Origin: Sulfitobacter pontiacus
GTDB lineage: Bacteria > Pseudomonadota > Alphaproteobacteria > Rhodobacterales > Rhodobacteraceae
Direction: 5' to 3'
Length of the DNA stretch: 64,000 bases
Assembly (NCBI RefSeq): GCF_040790665.1
Contig: NZ_CP160849.1
Coordinates: 2,443,501 to 2,507,500 of the forward strand
The stretch's first letter is position 1; the number at the start of each line of letters is the position of its first letter. The notes under the pieces were generated by a model. The model ran no database searches and was not told where the DNA came from. It saw nothing but the letters and a program-made list of their open reading frames with translations. Of the stretch, positions 33,134-42,400 are shown piece by piece. Position numbers and translations under genes: made by a program.

Positions 33134-34309
33134 ATGGAACGACACGAGGATGACATGGGCACCGAGCCCCGAGGCGCGGTCGAGGAGATGCGCCGCGCTG
33201 TGGGTGGATTTGTGCAGAATTTCAAAGGGTTTCAGGACGAGATGACGACCAAGTTGCAACAAACAGAAGAGCGAATGACTATGTTGGATCGAAAGATGAC
33301 TTTGCCGGCGCGCACACCATTGGCGGGGGCTGTAGAGACGGGCGCGCCGCATCAGAAGGCGCTGCATGCCTATATCCGCAACGGCGACGACGACGGGTTG
33401 CGCGGGCTTGAGCTGGAGAGCAAGGCGCTGTCGGCGGCGGTGAATTCGGATGGTGGCTATCTGGTGGACCCGCAGACCTCGGATCGGGTGAAATCGGTGT
33501 TGAATGCAACGGCCTCTATCCGGGCGATTGCGTCGGTGGTGCAGGTCGAGGCGACCTCTTACGACGTGCTGGTGGATCATGCGGATGTGGGTGCCGGTTG
33601 GGCGACAGAAACGGGGGCCGTGTCCGAGACCGATACGCCGCAGATCGACCGGATTACCATCCCGCTGCACGAGTTGAGCGCGCTGCCCAAAGCCTCGCAG
33701 CGGTTGCTGGATGACAGTGCCTTTGACATCGAAGCCTGGTTGGCCGGGCGGATCGCCGATAAATTCTCGCGGGCAGAGGCCGCGGCCTTTATCCACGGGG
33801 ACGGGATCGACAAGCCCAAGGGGTTTCTGGCCCATGCCACGGTCGACAATGTGATCTGGGAGTGGGGCAATCTGGGCTATGTGCCCACCGGTGTCGCAGG
33901 CGAGATCACGGCGGATGCGGTGGTTGATCTGGTCTATGCGCTTGGGGCGCAGTACCGCGCGCAGGCGAGTTTTGTGATGAGCTCGAAGACCGCGGGCATT
34001 GTGCGCAAGCTCAAGGATCTGGACGGGCGGTTCCTGTGGTCTGACGGGATGACGCAGGGCCAGCCCGCGCGGCTGATGGGCTATCCGGTGCTGGTGGCCG
34101 AGGATATGCCCGATGTGGCGGCGGATTCATTCTCGGTCGCCTTCGGTGATTTTGCAGCCGGTTACACCGTAGCAGAGCGGCCCGACCTGCGGATCCTGCG
34201 CGATCCCTTCAGCGCCAAGCCGCATGTGCTGTTCTATGCCACCAAACGGGTGGGCGGCGACGTGAGCGACTTTGCCGCGATCAAGCTGCTGAAATTCGGC
34301 ACCGCCTAA
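33134..34309 (+). CDS. g5: GTA g5, major capsid protein
   Basis: 391 residues; GGAGGG lies 7 nt before the ATG. The first ~100 residues are the helical delta/scaffold arm (EEMRRAVGGFVQNFKGFQDEMTTKLQQTEERMTMLDRKM) expected to be removed by g4. The HK97 fold starts around LSAAVNSDGGYLVDPQTSD and includes YDVLVDHADVGAGWATETGAVSETDTPQIDRITIP and FIHGDGIDKPKGFLAH. It builds the small T=3-like oblate GTA head. It is followed by the largest gap in the cluster (156 nt) with hairpins. Confidence 0.96.
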   Translation: MERHEDDMGTEPRGAVEEMRRAVGGFVQNFKGFQDEMTTKLQQTEERMTMLDRKMTLPARTPLAGAVETGAPHQKALHAYIRNGDDDGLRGLELESKALSAAVNSDGGYLVDPQTSDRVKSVLNATASIRAIASVVQVEATSYDVLVDHADVGAGWATETGAVSETDTPQIDRITIPLHELSALPKASQRLLDDSAFDIEAWLAGRIADKFSRAEAAAFIHGDGIDKPKGFLAHATVDNVIWEWGNLGYVPTGVAGEITADAVVDLVYALGAQYRAQASFVMSSKTAGIVRKLKDLDGRFLWSDGMTQGQPARLMGYPVLVAEDMPDVAADSFSVAFGDFAAGYTVAERPDLRILRDPFSAKPHVLFYATKRVGGDVSDFAAIKLLKFGTA

Positions 34310-34352
34310 GGCGCGGGGTCGAATAGGGGGCTGGCGGTGGCTGGCCCCATCC

Positions 34353-34377
34353 CCCGGGCGCGCTGTGATGCGCCGGG
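34353..34377 (+). other. Intercistronic hairpin after the capsid gene
   Basis: Stem CCCGG-CGC / GCGCCGGG with one bulged G and an 8-nt loop, 44 nt after g5. A weaker stem CCGAC / GTCGG lies at 34399-34419. No T-run, so not a terminator. It could protect the 3' end of the upstream message or lower expression past the capsid, as the capsid is needed in far more copies. Confidence 0.45.
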
Positions 34378-34465
34378 TGCATTGCCTAGCTGCTGCCTCC
34401 GACCGAGCGATGCAGTCGGGGTGCGCGTTCGGGGGGCTTTGGCGGGCTAGATTTGGAGCGATGAG

Positions 34466-35062
34466 ATGTTGATCGAAGAGACAGGGGTGGCGGAGGCCGA
34501 TCTGCCGCTGGAGCCGTTCAAGGCGCATTTGCGGATGGGCAGCGGTTTTGGCACCGAAACCGTACAAGAGTCCGTTTTGGCGAGCTTTTTGCGTGCCGCC
34601 ATTGCCGCGATTGAGGCGCGTACAGGTAAGGCGCTGATCTCGCGGTTGTTTACCATGACCGTGCAAGAGTGGGCGGACCCGCAGGCGCAGGCTTTGCCCG
34701 TGGGGCCGGTCCGGCAGATCGTGAGCGTCACCGTGGTGGCGCGGGATGCGATGGAGACGGTGATCGAGCCGCAGCGCTATTGGCTGGTGCGCGATATGCA
34801 GGCGCCGCTGCTGAAGCCATCAGGGGCGATGCTGCCGTTCATTCCGCCGCAAGGGTCGGTGCAGGTCGTGTTCGAGGCGGGGCTTGGGGAAAGCTGGGGC
34901 GCTGTGCCCGCGGATTTGCAGCAGGCCGTGCTGATGCTGGCAGCGCATTACTATGAATACCGCCACGAGACCCGCCTTGGGGACGGCTGCATGCCCTTTG
35001 GGGTGAGCAGCCTGATCGAGCGCTACCGCCCGCTGCGGATCGGTTTGGGGGCACGCGCATGA
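34466..35062 (+). CDS. g6: GTA g6, head-tail connector adaptor
   Basis: 198 residues. It matches the phage gp6-like/phi PLA-RTEP adaptor family: an N-terminal helix pair (LEPFKAHLRMG, VLASFLRAAIAAIEARTGKALI), a beta hinge (LPVGPVRQIVSVTVV...YWLVRDMQAPLLKP) and the C-terminal VPADLQQAVLMLAAHYYEYRHE. Adaptors form a ring beneath the portal to which the stopper and tail are joined. It overlaps g7 by ATGA. Confidence 0.88.
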   Translation: MLIEETGVAEADLPLEPFKAHLRMGSGFGTETVQESVLASFLRAAIAAIEARTGKALISRLFTMTVQEWADPQAQALPVGPVRQIVSVTVVARDAMETVIEPQRYWLVRDMQAPLLKPSGAMLPFIPPQGSVQVVFEAGLGESWGAVPADLQQAVLMLAAHYYEYRHETRLGDGCMPFGVSSLIERYRPLRIGLGARA

Positions 35063-35397
35063 GCCGGCTGTCGTTGAGCCGCCGCTTGGTGTTGGAGGCG
35101 CAGGTGCCTCAGCCTGATGGTGCCGGCGGAGAGAGCCGGAGCTGGGTGCGTGTGGGGGATCTCTGGGCGGATGTTACGGCGCGGCGGGGCCGGCGTTTGG
35201 GGCGTGGCGGTGTTGCGGTGAGCCGCGGGGTCTATGTGGTGACGGTACGCGGTGCGCCAGTGGGCGATCCCGCGCGCCCCTTGCCGCAGCAGCGCTTTCG
35301 CGAGGGGACACGGGTTTATCAGATCCAGTCGGTGGCCGAGCAGGACGCACAGGGGCGGTATCTGGCCTGCCTGACCCATGAGGAGGTGGCGGTATGA
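35059..35397 (+). CDS. g7: GTA g7, head closure (stopper) protein
   Basis: 112 residues, rich in beta strands: RRLVLEAQVPQPDGAGGESRSWVRVGDLWADVTARRGRR and the end YQIQSVAEQDAQGRYLACLTHEEV. This is the SPP1 gp16 / HK97 gp7-like head-tail joining family, which closes the head after packaging. ATGA overlaps join it to both g6 and g8. Confidence 0.87.
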   Translation: MSRLSLSRRLVLEAQVPQPDGAGGESRSWVRVGDLWADVTARRGRRLGRGGVAVSRGVYVVTVRGAPVGDPARPLPQQRFREGTRVYQIQSVAEQDAQGRYLACLTHEEVAV

Positions 35398-35804
35398 GCT
35401 ATGGCATGGGGTTTGCCCTGCAACAGGCGGTCTTTGGCGTGTTGAGCACGGATCAGGAGATCACGGCGCTGGTGGGGGATGCGGTTTTTGATGCGGCTCC
35501 TGCGGGGGAGGTGCCGGCGCTGTATGTGCAGTTGGGGTCCGAAGCGGTGCGCGATGCCTCTGACGGGACGGGCGGCGGGGCGGAGCATCGGTTCACGGTT
35601 CTTGTCGTCACGCATCATGCGGGGTTCGCCCCCGCGAAACAGGTGGCCGCTGCGGTGAGTGATGCGCTGGTCGGTGGGCAGTTTGGCCTGAGCCGCGGGC
35701 GGCTGGTGAGCTTGCGGTTCGAGCGGGCCGTCGCACGACAGGTCGGAGCGGATGCGCGCCGCCAGATAGAGATGCGGTTCAGGGCGCGGGTTCAGGACGG
35801 CTGA
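35394..35804 (+). CDS. g8: GTA g8, tail terminator (DUF3168)
   Basis: 136 residues. DUF3168 marks: the helix GFALQQAVFGVLSTDQEITALVGDAVFDAAPAGEVPALYVQLGSE at the start and HRFTVLVVTHHAGFAPAKQVAAAVSDAL in the middle. Members form the ring that ends the tail tube and docks it to the head. It overlaps g7 and is followed by the tail tube gene after 34 nt. Confidence 0.87.
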   Translation: MSYGMGFALQQAVFGVLSTDQEITALVGDAVFDAAPAGEVPALYVQLGSEAVRDASDGTGGGAEHRFTVLVVTHHAGFAPAKQVAAAVSDALVGGQFGLSRGRLVSLRFERAVARQVGADARRQIEMRFRARVQDG

Positions 35805-35838
35805 GCCGAAGTATCAGGAAATTAACAGGAGAGTGGAT

Positions 35839-36279
35839 ATGGCTGTTCAAGCGGGCAAAGATCTTTTGGTCAAGGTGGACATGACGAGCGATGGTCAGTT
35901 CGAAACGATCGCGGGGCTGCGTGCCACGCGGGTGAGCTTTAACGCGGAGCCGGTTGAGGTGACCTCGCTTGACAGTGAGGGGGGCTGGCGGGAGCTGCTG
36001 GCGGGCGCGGGCGTCCGATCTGCCGCAATCAGCGGGTCGGGGGTGTTTCGCGATGCGGGCACGGATGAACGAGCGCGGCAGTTGTTCTTTGACGGGCTGA
36101 CGCCGGATTTTCAGATCGTGATCCCCAGCTTCGGCATTATCGAGGGGCCGTTCCAGGTGGCGGCCATTGAATATGGCGGGTCGCTGAATGGCGAGGCGAC
36201 CTATGAGCTGAGCCTGCAATCCGCGGGGCAGCTGAGCTTTACCGCGGATATGGCAGACGCGCCCGAGGGCGGGGTCTGA
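35839..36279 (+). CDS. g9: GTA g9, major tail tube protein
   Basis: 146 residues from the ATG at 35839 (AGGAGAG upstream; a GTG two codons earlier is possible). It matches the TP901-1 type major tail protein family: AVQAGKDLLVKVDMTSDGQFETIAGLRATRVSFNAEPVEVTS, then GSGVFRDAGTDERARQLFFDG and YELSLQSAGQLSFTA. Stacked hexamers form the GTA tail tube. Two nt separate it from g10. Confidence 0.92.
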   Translation: MAVQAGKDLLVKVDMTSDGQFETIAGLRATRVSFNAEPVEVTSLDSEGGWRELLAGAGVRSAAISGSGVFRDAGTDERARQLFFDGLTPDFQIVIPSFGIIEGPFQVAAIEYGGSLNGEATYELSLQSAGQLSFTADMADAPEGGV

Positions 36280-36281
36280 TT

Positions 36282-36596
36282 ATGGTGAACCGGTGGCGAG
36301 GGGATGTGGCGCTGGTGGTGAATGGTCAGCGACGCGTGGCACGGCTGACCCTGGGGGCCTTGGCCGAGCTGGAGGAGACGCTGGAGGAGCCGTCTCTGGT
36401 GGCTTTGGTCGAGCGGTTCGAGGGGCATCGGTTCAGCAGTCGGGATGTGCTGTTGCTGTTGGCCGCGGGCCTGCGTGCAGGGGGGACTGAGGTAAGTGCC
36501 GAGACGCTTGCGCAAGCCGAGATCGAGGGCGGGCCGGTTGCCGCCTCTCAGGCCGCCGCAGAGCTTTTGGCGCGTGCCTTTGTTGTGCCGGTATGA
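36282..36596 (+). CDS. g10: GTA g10, tail assembly chaperone-like
   Basis: 104 residues. GTA transfer agent family protein with the start RWRGDVALVVNGQRRVARLTLGALAELEE and the helical rest ending ASQAAAELLARAF. It occupies the place of the lambda gpG / HK97 gp13 tail assembly chaperone, which binds the tape measure. In long-tailed phages a frameshift extends this protein; here g10.1 overlaps by ATGA in another frame and may play the second part as a separate protein. Confidence 0.85.
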   Translation: MVNRWRGDVALVVNGQRRVARLTLGALAELEETLEEPSLVALVERFEGHRFSSRDVLLLLAAGLRAGGTEVSAETLAQAEIEGGPVAASQAAAELLARAFVVPV

Positions 36597-36826
36597 GCGT
36601 GCCGCCCAAGAGGACCACGACAGAGACCGCGCCGGGGATGGACTGGGCTGCGCTACTGCGGGCGGGGCTGAGGGGATTGTCGCTGACGCCCGACGCATTC
36701 TGGGCGCTCACGCCGGCGGAGCTGCAACTGATGCTGGGGAGCGAGGCGGGGCGGGCTCCGCTGTTGGGGGATGGATTGGCAGCCTTGATGGCGGCTTATC
36801 CCGATAGGCAGAGAGAGGAAGACTGA
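36593..36826 (+). CDS. g10.1: GTA g10.1 (rcc01693 family)
   Basis: 77 residues with the core MDWAALLRAGLRGLSLTPDAFWALTPAELQLMLG, the pattern of the rcc01693 / DUF2376-like phage protein that follows g10 in GTA clusters. W and ALTPAEL are the family marks. It overlaps g10 (ATGA) and g11 (TGATG), consistent with a small second tail chaperone made together with both. Confidence 0.85.
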   Translation: MSVPPKRTTTETAPGMDWAALLRAGLRGLSLTPDAFWALTPAELQLMLGSEAGRAPLLGDGLAALMAAYPDRQREED

Positions 36827-37485
36827 TGGCACAGGATGATACATTCGAGGGGCTAGACGATGGCGCAGAGCGGTTGAATGAGACGCTTGGCGCGACGGCC
36901 ACGCTGGTGGCTGGTTTCGATGCCGAACTGCGCCGTATGCGCAGCGCATTGGCCGCGACAGGCAAGGATGTCGCGACGTTAGAGAAGGGGCTGAGCCGTG
37001 GATTGCGCAAGGCTTTTGATGGTGTCGCGTTTGACGGGATGAAACTGTCGGATGCGCTGTCCACCGTGGCGCGGTCGATGGTGAACACGACTTATAACGC
37101 GGCGATGAAGCCGGTGTCCGATCACGTCGGCGGGCTGATCAGTCAGGGCGTGGGATCACTGGTGCAGGGAATACTTCCCTTTGCCGACGGGGCACCGTTT
37201 TCCCAAGGACGTGTGATGCCTTTTGCCCAAGGGGGGATTGTCAGCACCGCCACAGGCTTTGGCATGCGTGGGGGGATGGGGCTGATGGGCGAGGCCGGAC
37301 CGGAGGCGATCATGCCCTTGGCGCGGGGGCCGGACGGTAAGCTGGGTGTCAAAGGCGGCGCGAGCGGCGGGACGACCGTGGTCATGAACATCACCACCCC
37401 TGATGCGCAGGGATTCCAACGCAGTCAAAGCCAGATCGCCGCTCAGCTGAGCCGCGCGCTGAACGCTGGCAACCGTAACCGCTAG
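36826..37485 (+). CDS. g11: GTA g11, tape measure protein
   Basis: 219 residues, very short for a tape measure, as is usual for GTAs with tails of only ~50 nm. A coiled-coil N-terminal half (LNETLGATATLVAGFDAELRRMRSALAATGKD) is followed by the family end: DGAPFSQGRVMPFAQGGIVSTATGFGM, MGLMGEAGPEAIMPLARGPDGKLGV. The protein fills the tail tube and sets its length. ATGA-type overlap with g10.1; 12 nt to g12. Confidence 0.9.
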   Translation: MAQDDTFEGLDDGAERLNETLGATATLVAGFDAELRRMRSALAATGKDVATLEKGLSRGLRKAFDGVAFDGMKLSDALSTVARSMVNTTYNAAMKPVSDHVGGLISQGVGSLVQGILPFADGAPFSQGRVMPFAQGGIVSTATGFGMRGGMGLMGEAGPEAIMPLARGPDGKLGVKGGASGGTTVVMNITTPDAQGFQRSQSQIAAQLSRALNAGNRNR

Positions 37486-37497
37486 GGGAGCAAGCCG

Positions 37498-38130
37498 ATG
37501 AATTTTCACGATGTCAGATTTCCACCTAGCCTGAGCTTTGGGTCCCTCGGGGGGCCGCAACGCCGTACCGATGTGGTGACGCTCGCCAACGGGTATGAGG
37601 AGCGCAACACCCCCTGGGCCCATTCACGCCGTGTGTATGATGCGGGGCTGGGGATGCGCTCTATCGACGATGTCCAAGCGCTCACGGGGTTCTTTGAGGC
37701 GCGTATGGGGCAGATGTACGGGTTTCGCTGGAAGGATTGGGCGGATTTCAAATCCTGCGCCTCTTCGGTCGGGGTCACGTTCGAGGATCAGAGCCTTGGT
37801 TTCGGGGATGGTGTTCGGACGGACTATCAACTGGTCAAGACCTATAGCTCGGGCGGGCATAGCTATGTCAGGCCTATTACCAAGCCGGTTGCCGGAACCG
37901 TGCGCGTCGGGATAGAGCAGGACGCCCTGCAAGAGGGGAGCGATTATGAGGTTGACGTGAGCACGGGCATCATCCGTTTCGCCCATGCGCCGGACCCCGA
38001 AATGCAAGTGTTGGCGGGGTTCGAATTCGACGTGCCTGTCCGCTTTGACACGGATCGCATTCTGGTCAGCGTTGCCAGCTTTCAGGCGGGGCAGGTGCCG
38101 GATGTGCCTGTGATCGAGGTGCGGGTATGA
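37498..38130 (+). CDS. g12: GTA g12, distal tail protein (DUF2460)
   Basis: 210 residues. TIGR02217/DUF2460 marks: FHDVRFPPSLSFGSLGGPQRRTDVVTLANGYEERNTPWAHSRRVYDAG at the start and FFEARMGQMYGFRWKDWADFKSC near residue 65. It forms the distal tail hexamer between the tube and the baseplate hub. It overlaps g13 by ATGA. Confidence 0.93.
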   Translation: MNFHDVRFPPSLSFGSLGGPQRRTDVVTLANGYEERNTPWAHSRRVYDAGLGMRSIDDVQALTGFFEARMGQMYGFRWKDWADFKSCASSVGVTFEDQSLGFGDGVRTDYQLVKTYSSGGHSYVRPITKPVAGTVRVGIEQDALQEGSDYEVDVSTGIIRFAHAPDPEMQVLAGFEFDVPVRFDTDRILVSVASFQAGQVPDVPVIEVRV

Positions 38131-39017
38131 GCGGGGCGGGCAAGGACGCGGTGTTGGCGCATGCGCGCACGGGTCTGACGACGCTGTGCACGGCCTGGGC
38201 AATCCGGCGGCGGGACGGGGTGACGCTCGCGTTTACCGACCATGATCAGCCGCTCGGGTTCGACGGGTTGGCGTTTCGTGCGGATAGCGGGCTGAGTGCG
38301 CGGGCCTTGGCGCAGAGCACGGGGCTGTCGGTGGATAACACAGAGGCGCTGGGCGCGCTGAGCGATGACGCGATCCGCGAGGACGAGATCGAGCAGGGGC
38401 GCTTTGACGGGGCGGAGGTGTGCTGCTGGCGGGTGAACTGGGCCGATGTGACCGCCCGCTGCATGATCTTTCGCGGCACGATTGGCGAGATGCAGCGCGC
38501 GGGCGGTGCCTTTCGCGCAGAGCTGCGCGGGCTGACCGAGGCATTGAACCGGCCCTTGGGGCGGGTGTTTCAGAAGCCCTGCACCGCGGTGCTGGGGGAT
38601 GCGGCCTGCGGGTTTGATCTGGCGACGGCGGGCTATGCTGTCACACTCGCCGCGCAGAAGCACGAAGACGGGCGGGTGTTCCGTTGGGAGGGGATCAACG
38701 GGTTTGACGACGCATGGTTCGCGCGGGGGCGGCTTGAGGTGCTGGACGGCCCTGCGGCGGGGCTTTGGGGTATGATCAAACACGACCGGGTGCTGGAGGG
38801 TCGGCGCGAGGTCGAGCTGTGGGAGCCGATCCGCGGTGCAATCACCGCCGGGCAACGGCTGAGACTGGTGGCAGGCTGCGATAAACGCCACACCACCTGT
38901 CGGCTGAAGTTCAACAACCTGCTGAACTTTCAGGGCTTTCCTGATGTGCCGAGCGCGGATTGGATGATGGCGGTGCCGAAATCCTCGGGTACCAATACCG
39001 GCGGATCGTTAAGATGA
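38127..39017 (+). CDS. g13: GTA g13, baseplate hub (DUF2163)
   Basis: 296 residues. TIGR02218/DUF2163: WAIRRRDGVTLAFTDHDQPLGFDGLAFRADSGLSA at the start and CDKRHTTCRLKFNNLLNFQGFPDVPSADW at the end. Four cysteines, C152 and C161 (KPCTAVLGDAACGFD) and C251 and C258 (GCDKRHTTC), are spaced as in tail hubs that bind an iron-sulfur cluster. It forms the trimeric hub that carries g14 and g15. ATGA overlaps on both sides. Confidence 0.93.
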   Translation: MSGAGKDAVLAHARTGLTTLCTAWAIRRRDGVTLAFTDHDQPLGFDGLAFRADSGLSARALAQSTGLSVDNTEALGALSDDAIREDEIEQGRFDGAEVCCWRVNWADVTARCMIFRGTIGEMQRAGGAFRAELRGLTEALNRPLGRVFQKPCTAVLGDAACGFDLATAGYAVTLAAQKHEDGRVFRWEGINGFDDAWFARGRLEVLDGPAAGLWGMIKHDRVLEGRREVELWEPIRGAITAGQRLRLVAGCDKRHTTCRLKFNNLLNFQGFPDVPSADWMMAVPKSSGTNTGGSLR

Positions 39018-39460
39018 GCGCGCGCGGGACCGCCGTAGTGTCTGCGGCGCGGGGATGGATCGGTACGCCCTACGTGCATCAGGCGGCGCGCAAGGGGGCG
39101 GGCTGTGACTGCCTTGGCCTGTTGCGCGGTATCTGGCGCGAGGTGGTGGGGGAGGAGCCCGAGACGATCCCTTCCTATTCAATGGACTGGTCAGAACCAC
39201 AGGGGGACGAGCGGCTTTGGCGTGCTGCGCTGCGTCACCTCTCGCCCAAGGTCCTGAGCGATGAGGCCCCCGGTGACGTGCTGTTGTTCCGCATGCGCAG
39301 CGGGTCGGTGGCGAAACATCTGGGCGTGGCGGCAGAGGTCGGCGCGCAGGCGAGCTTTATCCACGGCTACAGCGGGCATGGGGTGACGGAAAGCCCGCTG
39401 AGCCTGCCGTGGCGCAGGCGCATTGTGGCGCGTTTTGAATTCCCGGCGGAGGCGATCTGA
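39014..39460 (+). CDS. g14: GTA g14, NlpC/P60 cell-wall peptidase
   Basis: 148 residues from the ATG at 39014, overlapping g13. NlpC/P60 fold: ARGWIGTPYVHQAARKGAGCDCLGLLRGIWRE with the catalytic cysteine at C33 (GCDCLG), and a later histidine in SVAKHLGVAAEV. It is expected to cut peptide bridges in the recipient wall so that the GTA can inject. It overlaps g15 by one base (TGATG). Confidence 0.93.
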   Translation: MSARGTAVVSAARGWIGTPYVHQAARKGAGCDCLGLLRGIWREVVGEEPETIPSYSMDWSEPQGDERLWRAALRHLSPKVLSDEAPGDVLLFRMRSGSVAKHLGVAAEVGAQASFIHGYSGHGVTESPLSLPWRRRIVARFEFPAEAI

Positions 39461-42400
39461 TGGCGACGATACTTCTTTCAACCGCAGGTGCGGCGATTGG
39501 CGGCTCTGTCGGGGGCACATTGGCGGGCTTGTCTTCGGTCGCCATTGGGCGTGCCGTGGGGGCGACCCTTGGCCGTGTGATCGACCAGCGGCTGCTGGGG
39601 CAAGGGGCGCAGGCGGTCGAGACCGGCAAGGTTGACCGCTTTCGTTTGACCCAGGCGGGCGAGGGCGCGGCGATTGCGCAGGTCTATGGCCGGATGCGTG
39701 TCGGGGGACAGGTGATCTGGGCCTCGGATTTCGCCGAGACGACGACGGTGACGGGCGGCGGCGGTGGCAAGGGCGCGCCCTCGACCCCGCAGACGACGGA
39801 ATACAGCTATAGCGTCAGCCTCGCCATCGCCCTGTGCGAAGGGGAGATCACCAGCATTGGCCGGATCTGGGCGGATGGGGAGGAAATCTCGGCCCACGCG
39901 CTGAATATGGCGGTTTATCGCGGGACGCGCGATCAACTGCCCGACCCGACGATTGCCGCGATCGAGGGGGCGGACGCGGTGCCGGCCTATCGTGGCACGG
40001 CCTATGTGGTGATGGAGAACCTCGGGCTGGGGCAATTCGGCAACCGCGTGCCGCAGTTTTCCTTCGAGGTGCTGCGCGCAGAGGAACCGGATGCGCCTGC
40101 CGCCGACATCAGTGTCACCCATGGGGTCAAAGGTGTCGCGCTGATTCCCGGCACAGGGGAATACGCGTTAGCGACGACTCCGGTGCATTATACCGACGGG
40201 CAGGGTGGCCGGTGGAGCGCCAATGTCTCTACCCCCGATGGGCGCAGTGATTTCACCGCCGCGCTGGAGGATGCCACGCAGGACTTGCCGCAGCTGGCTG
40301 CCGCGTCGCTGGTCGTCTCGTGGTTCGGCGATGATCTGCGGTGCGGAGAATGCCGCCTGCGCCCCAAGGTGGAAAGCGCCGAGGACGAGGGCGAAAACAT
40401 GCCGTGGCAGGTGGCTGGTCTGACCCGCGGCACCGCCGAGGTGATCGCCCGCGAGGACGACCGTCCGGTCTATGGTGGCACCCCCGCAGATGCCGCGGTG
40501 ATCGAGGCGATCCATGCCATTCAGGCGGCGGGCAAGGCGGTGATGTTCTACCCGTTCATCCTGATGGACCAGCTAGAAGGGAATGCTTTGCCCGATCCCT
40601 ATAGCGATGCGGGTACCCAGCCCAAGCTGCCTTGGCGGGGGCGGATCACACTGGCGAAAGCGCCGGGTCAGGCGGGCAGCTCTGACGGGACGCTGAGCGC
40701 GCATAACGAGGTGGCGGCGTTCTTTGGCACGGTCACGGCGGCGGATTTTACCGTTGCGGGCGGGCAGGTCATCTATTCCGGACCGCAGGAATGGTCGATG
40801 TCGCGGTTCATCCTGCATTATGCCGCCCTGTGCAAAGCCGCAGGCGGGGTAGAGGCCTTCTGCATCGGCACCGAGATGCGCGGGCTGACGCAGATCCGCG
40901 GGGCGGGGAACAGCTTTGTCGCGGTGCAGGCGTTTCGCGCGCTGGCCGCAGAGGCGCGGCTGCTTTTGGGCGCGGGCACCAAGATCAGCTATGCCGCGGA
41001 TTGGTCCGAATATTTCGGCTATCACCCGCAGGATGGCAGCGGCGATGTGTTCTTTCACCTTGATCCGCTGTGGGCCGACGACACGATCGATTTCATCGGC
41101 ATCGACAATTATATGCCGCTGTCCGATTGGCGCGACGGTACAGATCATCTGGACGCGCAGCAAAGCGACAGCATTTATGCGCTCGACTATCTGGCGGGTA
41201 ATGTTGCGGGAGGCGAAGGGTTTGACTGGTATTACCATTCGCCCGAGGCGCGCGCGGCGCAACGCCGTACGCCGATCACCGATGGCACCCATGGGGAGCC
41301 TTGGGTTTATCGCTACAAGGATCTGCGCGGCTGGTGGGAGAACCTGCACCACAATCGTATCGGCGGTGCGCGCGCAGCAGAGCCGACGGGCTGGCTGCCC
41401 GGGTCCAAGCCCATCTGGTTTACGGAATACGGCTGCGCGGCGGTGGACAAGGGGACCAACCAGCCGAATAAGTTTCTTGACCTCAAAAGCTCTGAAAGCA
41501 GTTTGCCGCGCTATTCATCGGGCGCGCGGGATGAGTTGATGCAGATGCAATATCTGCGTGCCGTGGCGGATCATTGGCGGGATCCGGCGCATAATCCGAT
41601 CTCGGCGGCCTATGGCGGGCCGATGGTGGATATGACCCGCGCCTTTGTTTGGGCCTGGGACACGCGGCCCTATCCTTTCTTTCCCAATAATCGCGCACTG
41701 TGGAGCGATGGTCGCAATTACGCCCGTGGGCATTGGCTGAACGGCCGCAGTGCGGCGCTGCCTTTGTCCGAGCTCGTGGCGGCGATCTGCCGTCGTGCTG
41801 GTGTTAACGATTTCGATACCTCTGGGCTGTATGGCTATGTCCGCGGCTATGTGGTGGACGAGGTGGCTGATGCGCGCGCGGCGTTGCAGCCGTTGATGCT
41901 GCGCTATGGCTTTGATGCGGTGGAACGCGACGGGGTGTTGCGTTTCATCATGCGGGACGGATTGGATGCCGTGCCGCTGAACAGAGAAACGTTGGCTGTT
42001 TCGGGTGATCTGGAGGCACCGGTGGAACAGTCCCGTGAGGCAGAGGCGGAACTTTCGGGGCGTCTGCGCTTGCGGTTTGTGCAGGCGGATGGCGATTACG
42101 AGGTGATCGCGGAAGAGGCGATCTTGCCTGACGACGCGACCCATGCGGTGGCGATGTCAGAGTTCAATATGGCGCTCACCCGGGCGGAGGGGCACCAGAC
42201 AGCTGAACGCTGGCTGATAGAGGCGCGTGTGGCACGCGAAGGGGTGCGTCTGGCGTTGCCGCCGTCGATGATGGATGTGGGCGCGGGCGATGTGATTGCC
42301 TTGCCGCCAGACGATGGCGAGGGGGAGGCGCTGTACCGTGTGGATCGGGTCGAGATGGGGGAGATGTCTTTGATCGAGGCCGTGCGGATCGAGCCCGAGG

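Noticed and set aside
34368-34472. A 34-codon ORF in the gap between GTA g5 and g6
   Set aside because: It crosses the hairpins, has many Cys and Trp unlike its neighbours, has no ribosome site and overlaps the g6 start in another frame.
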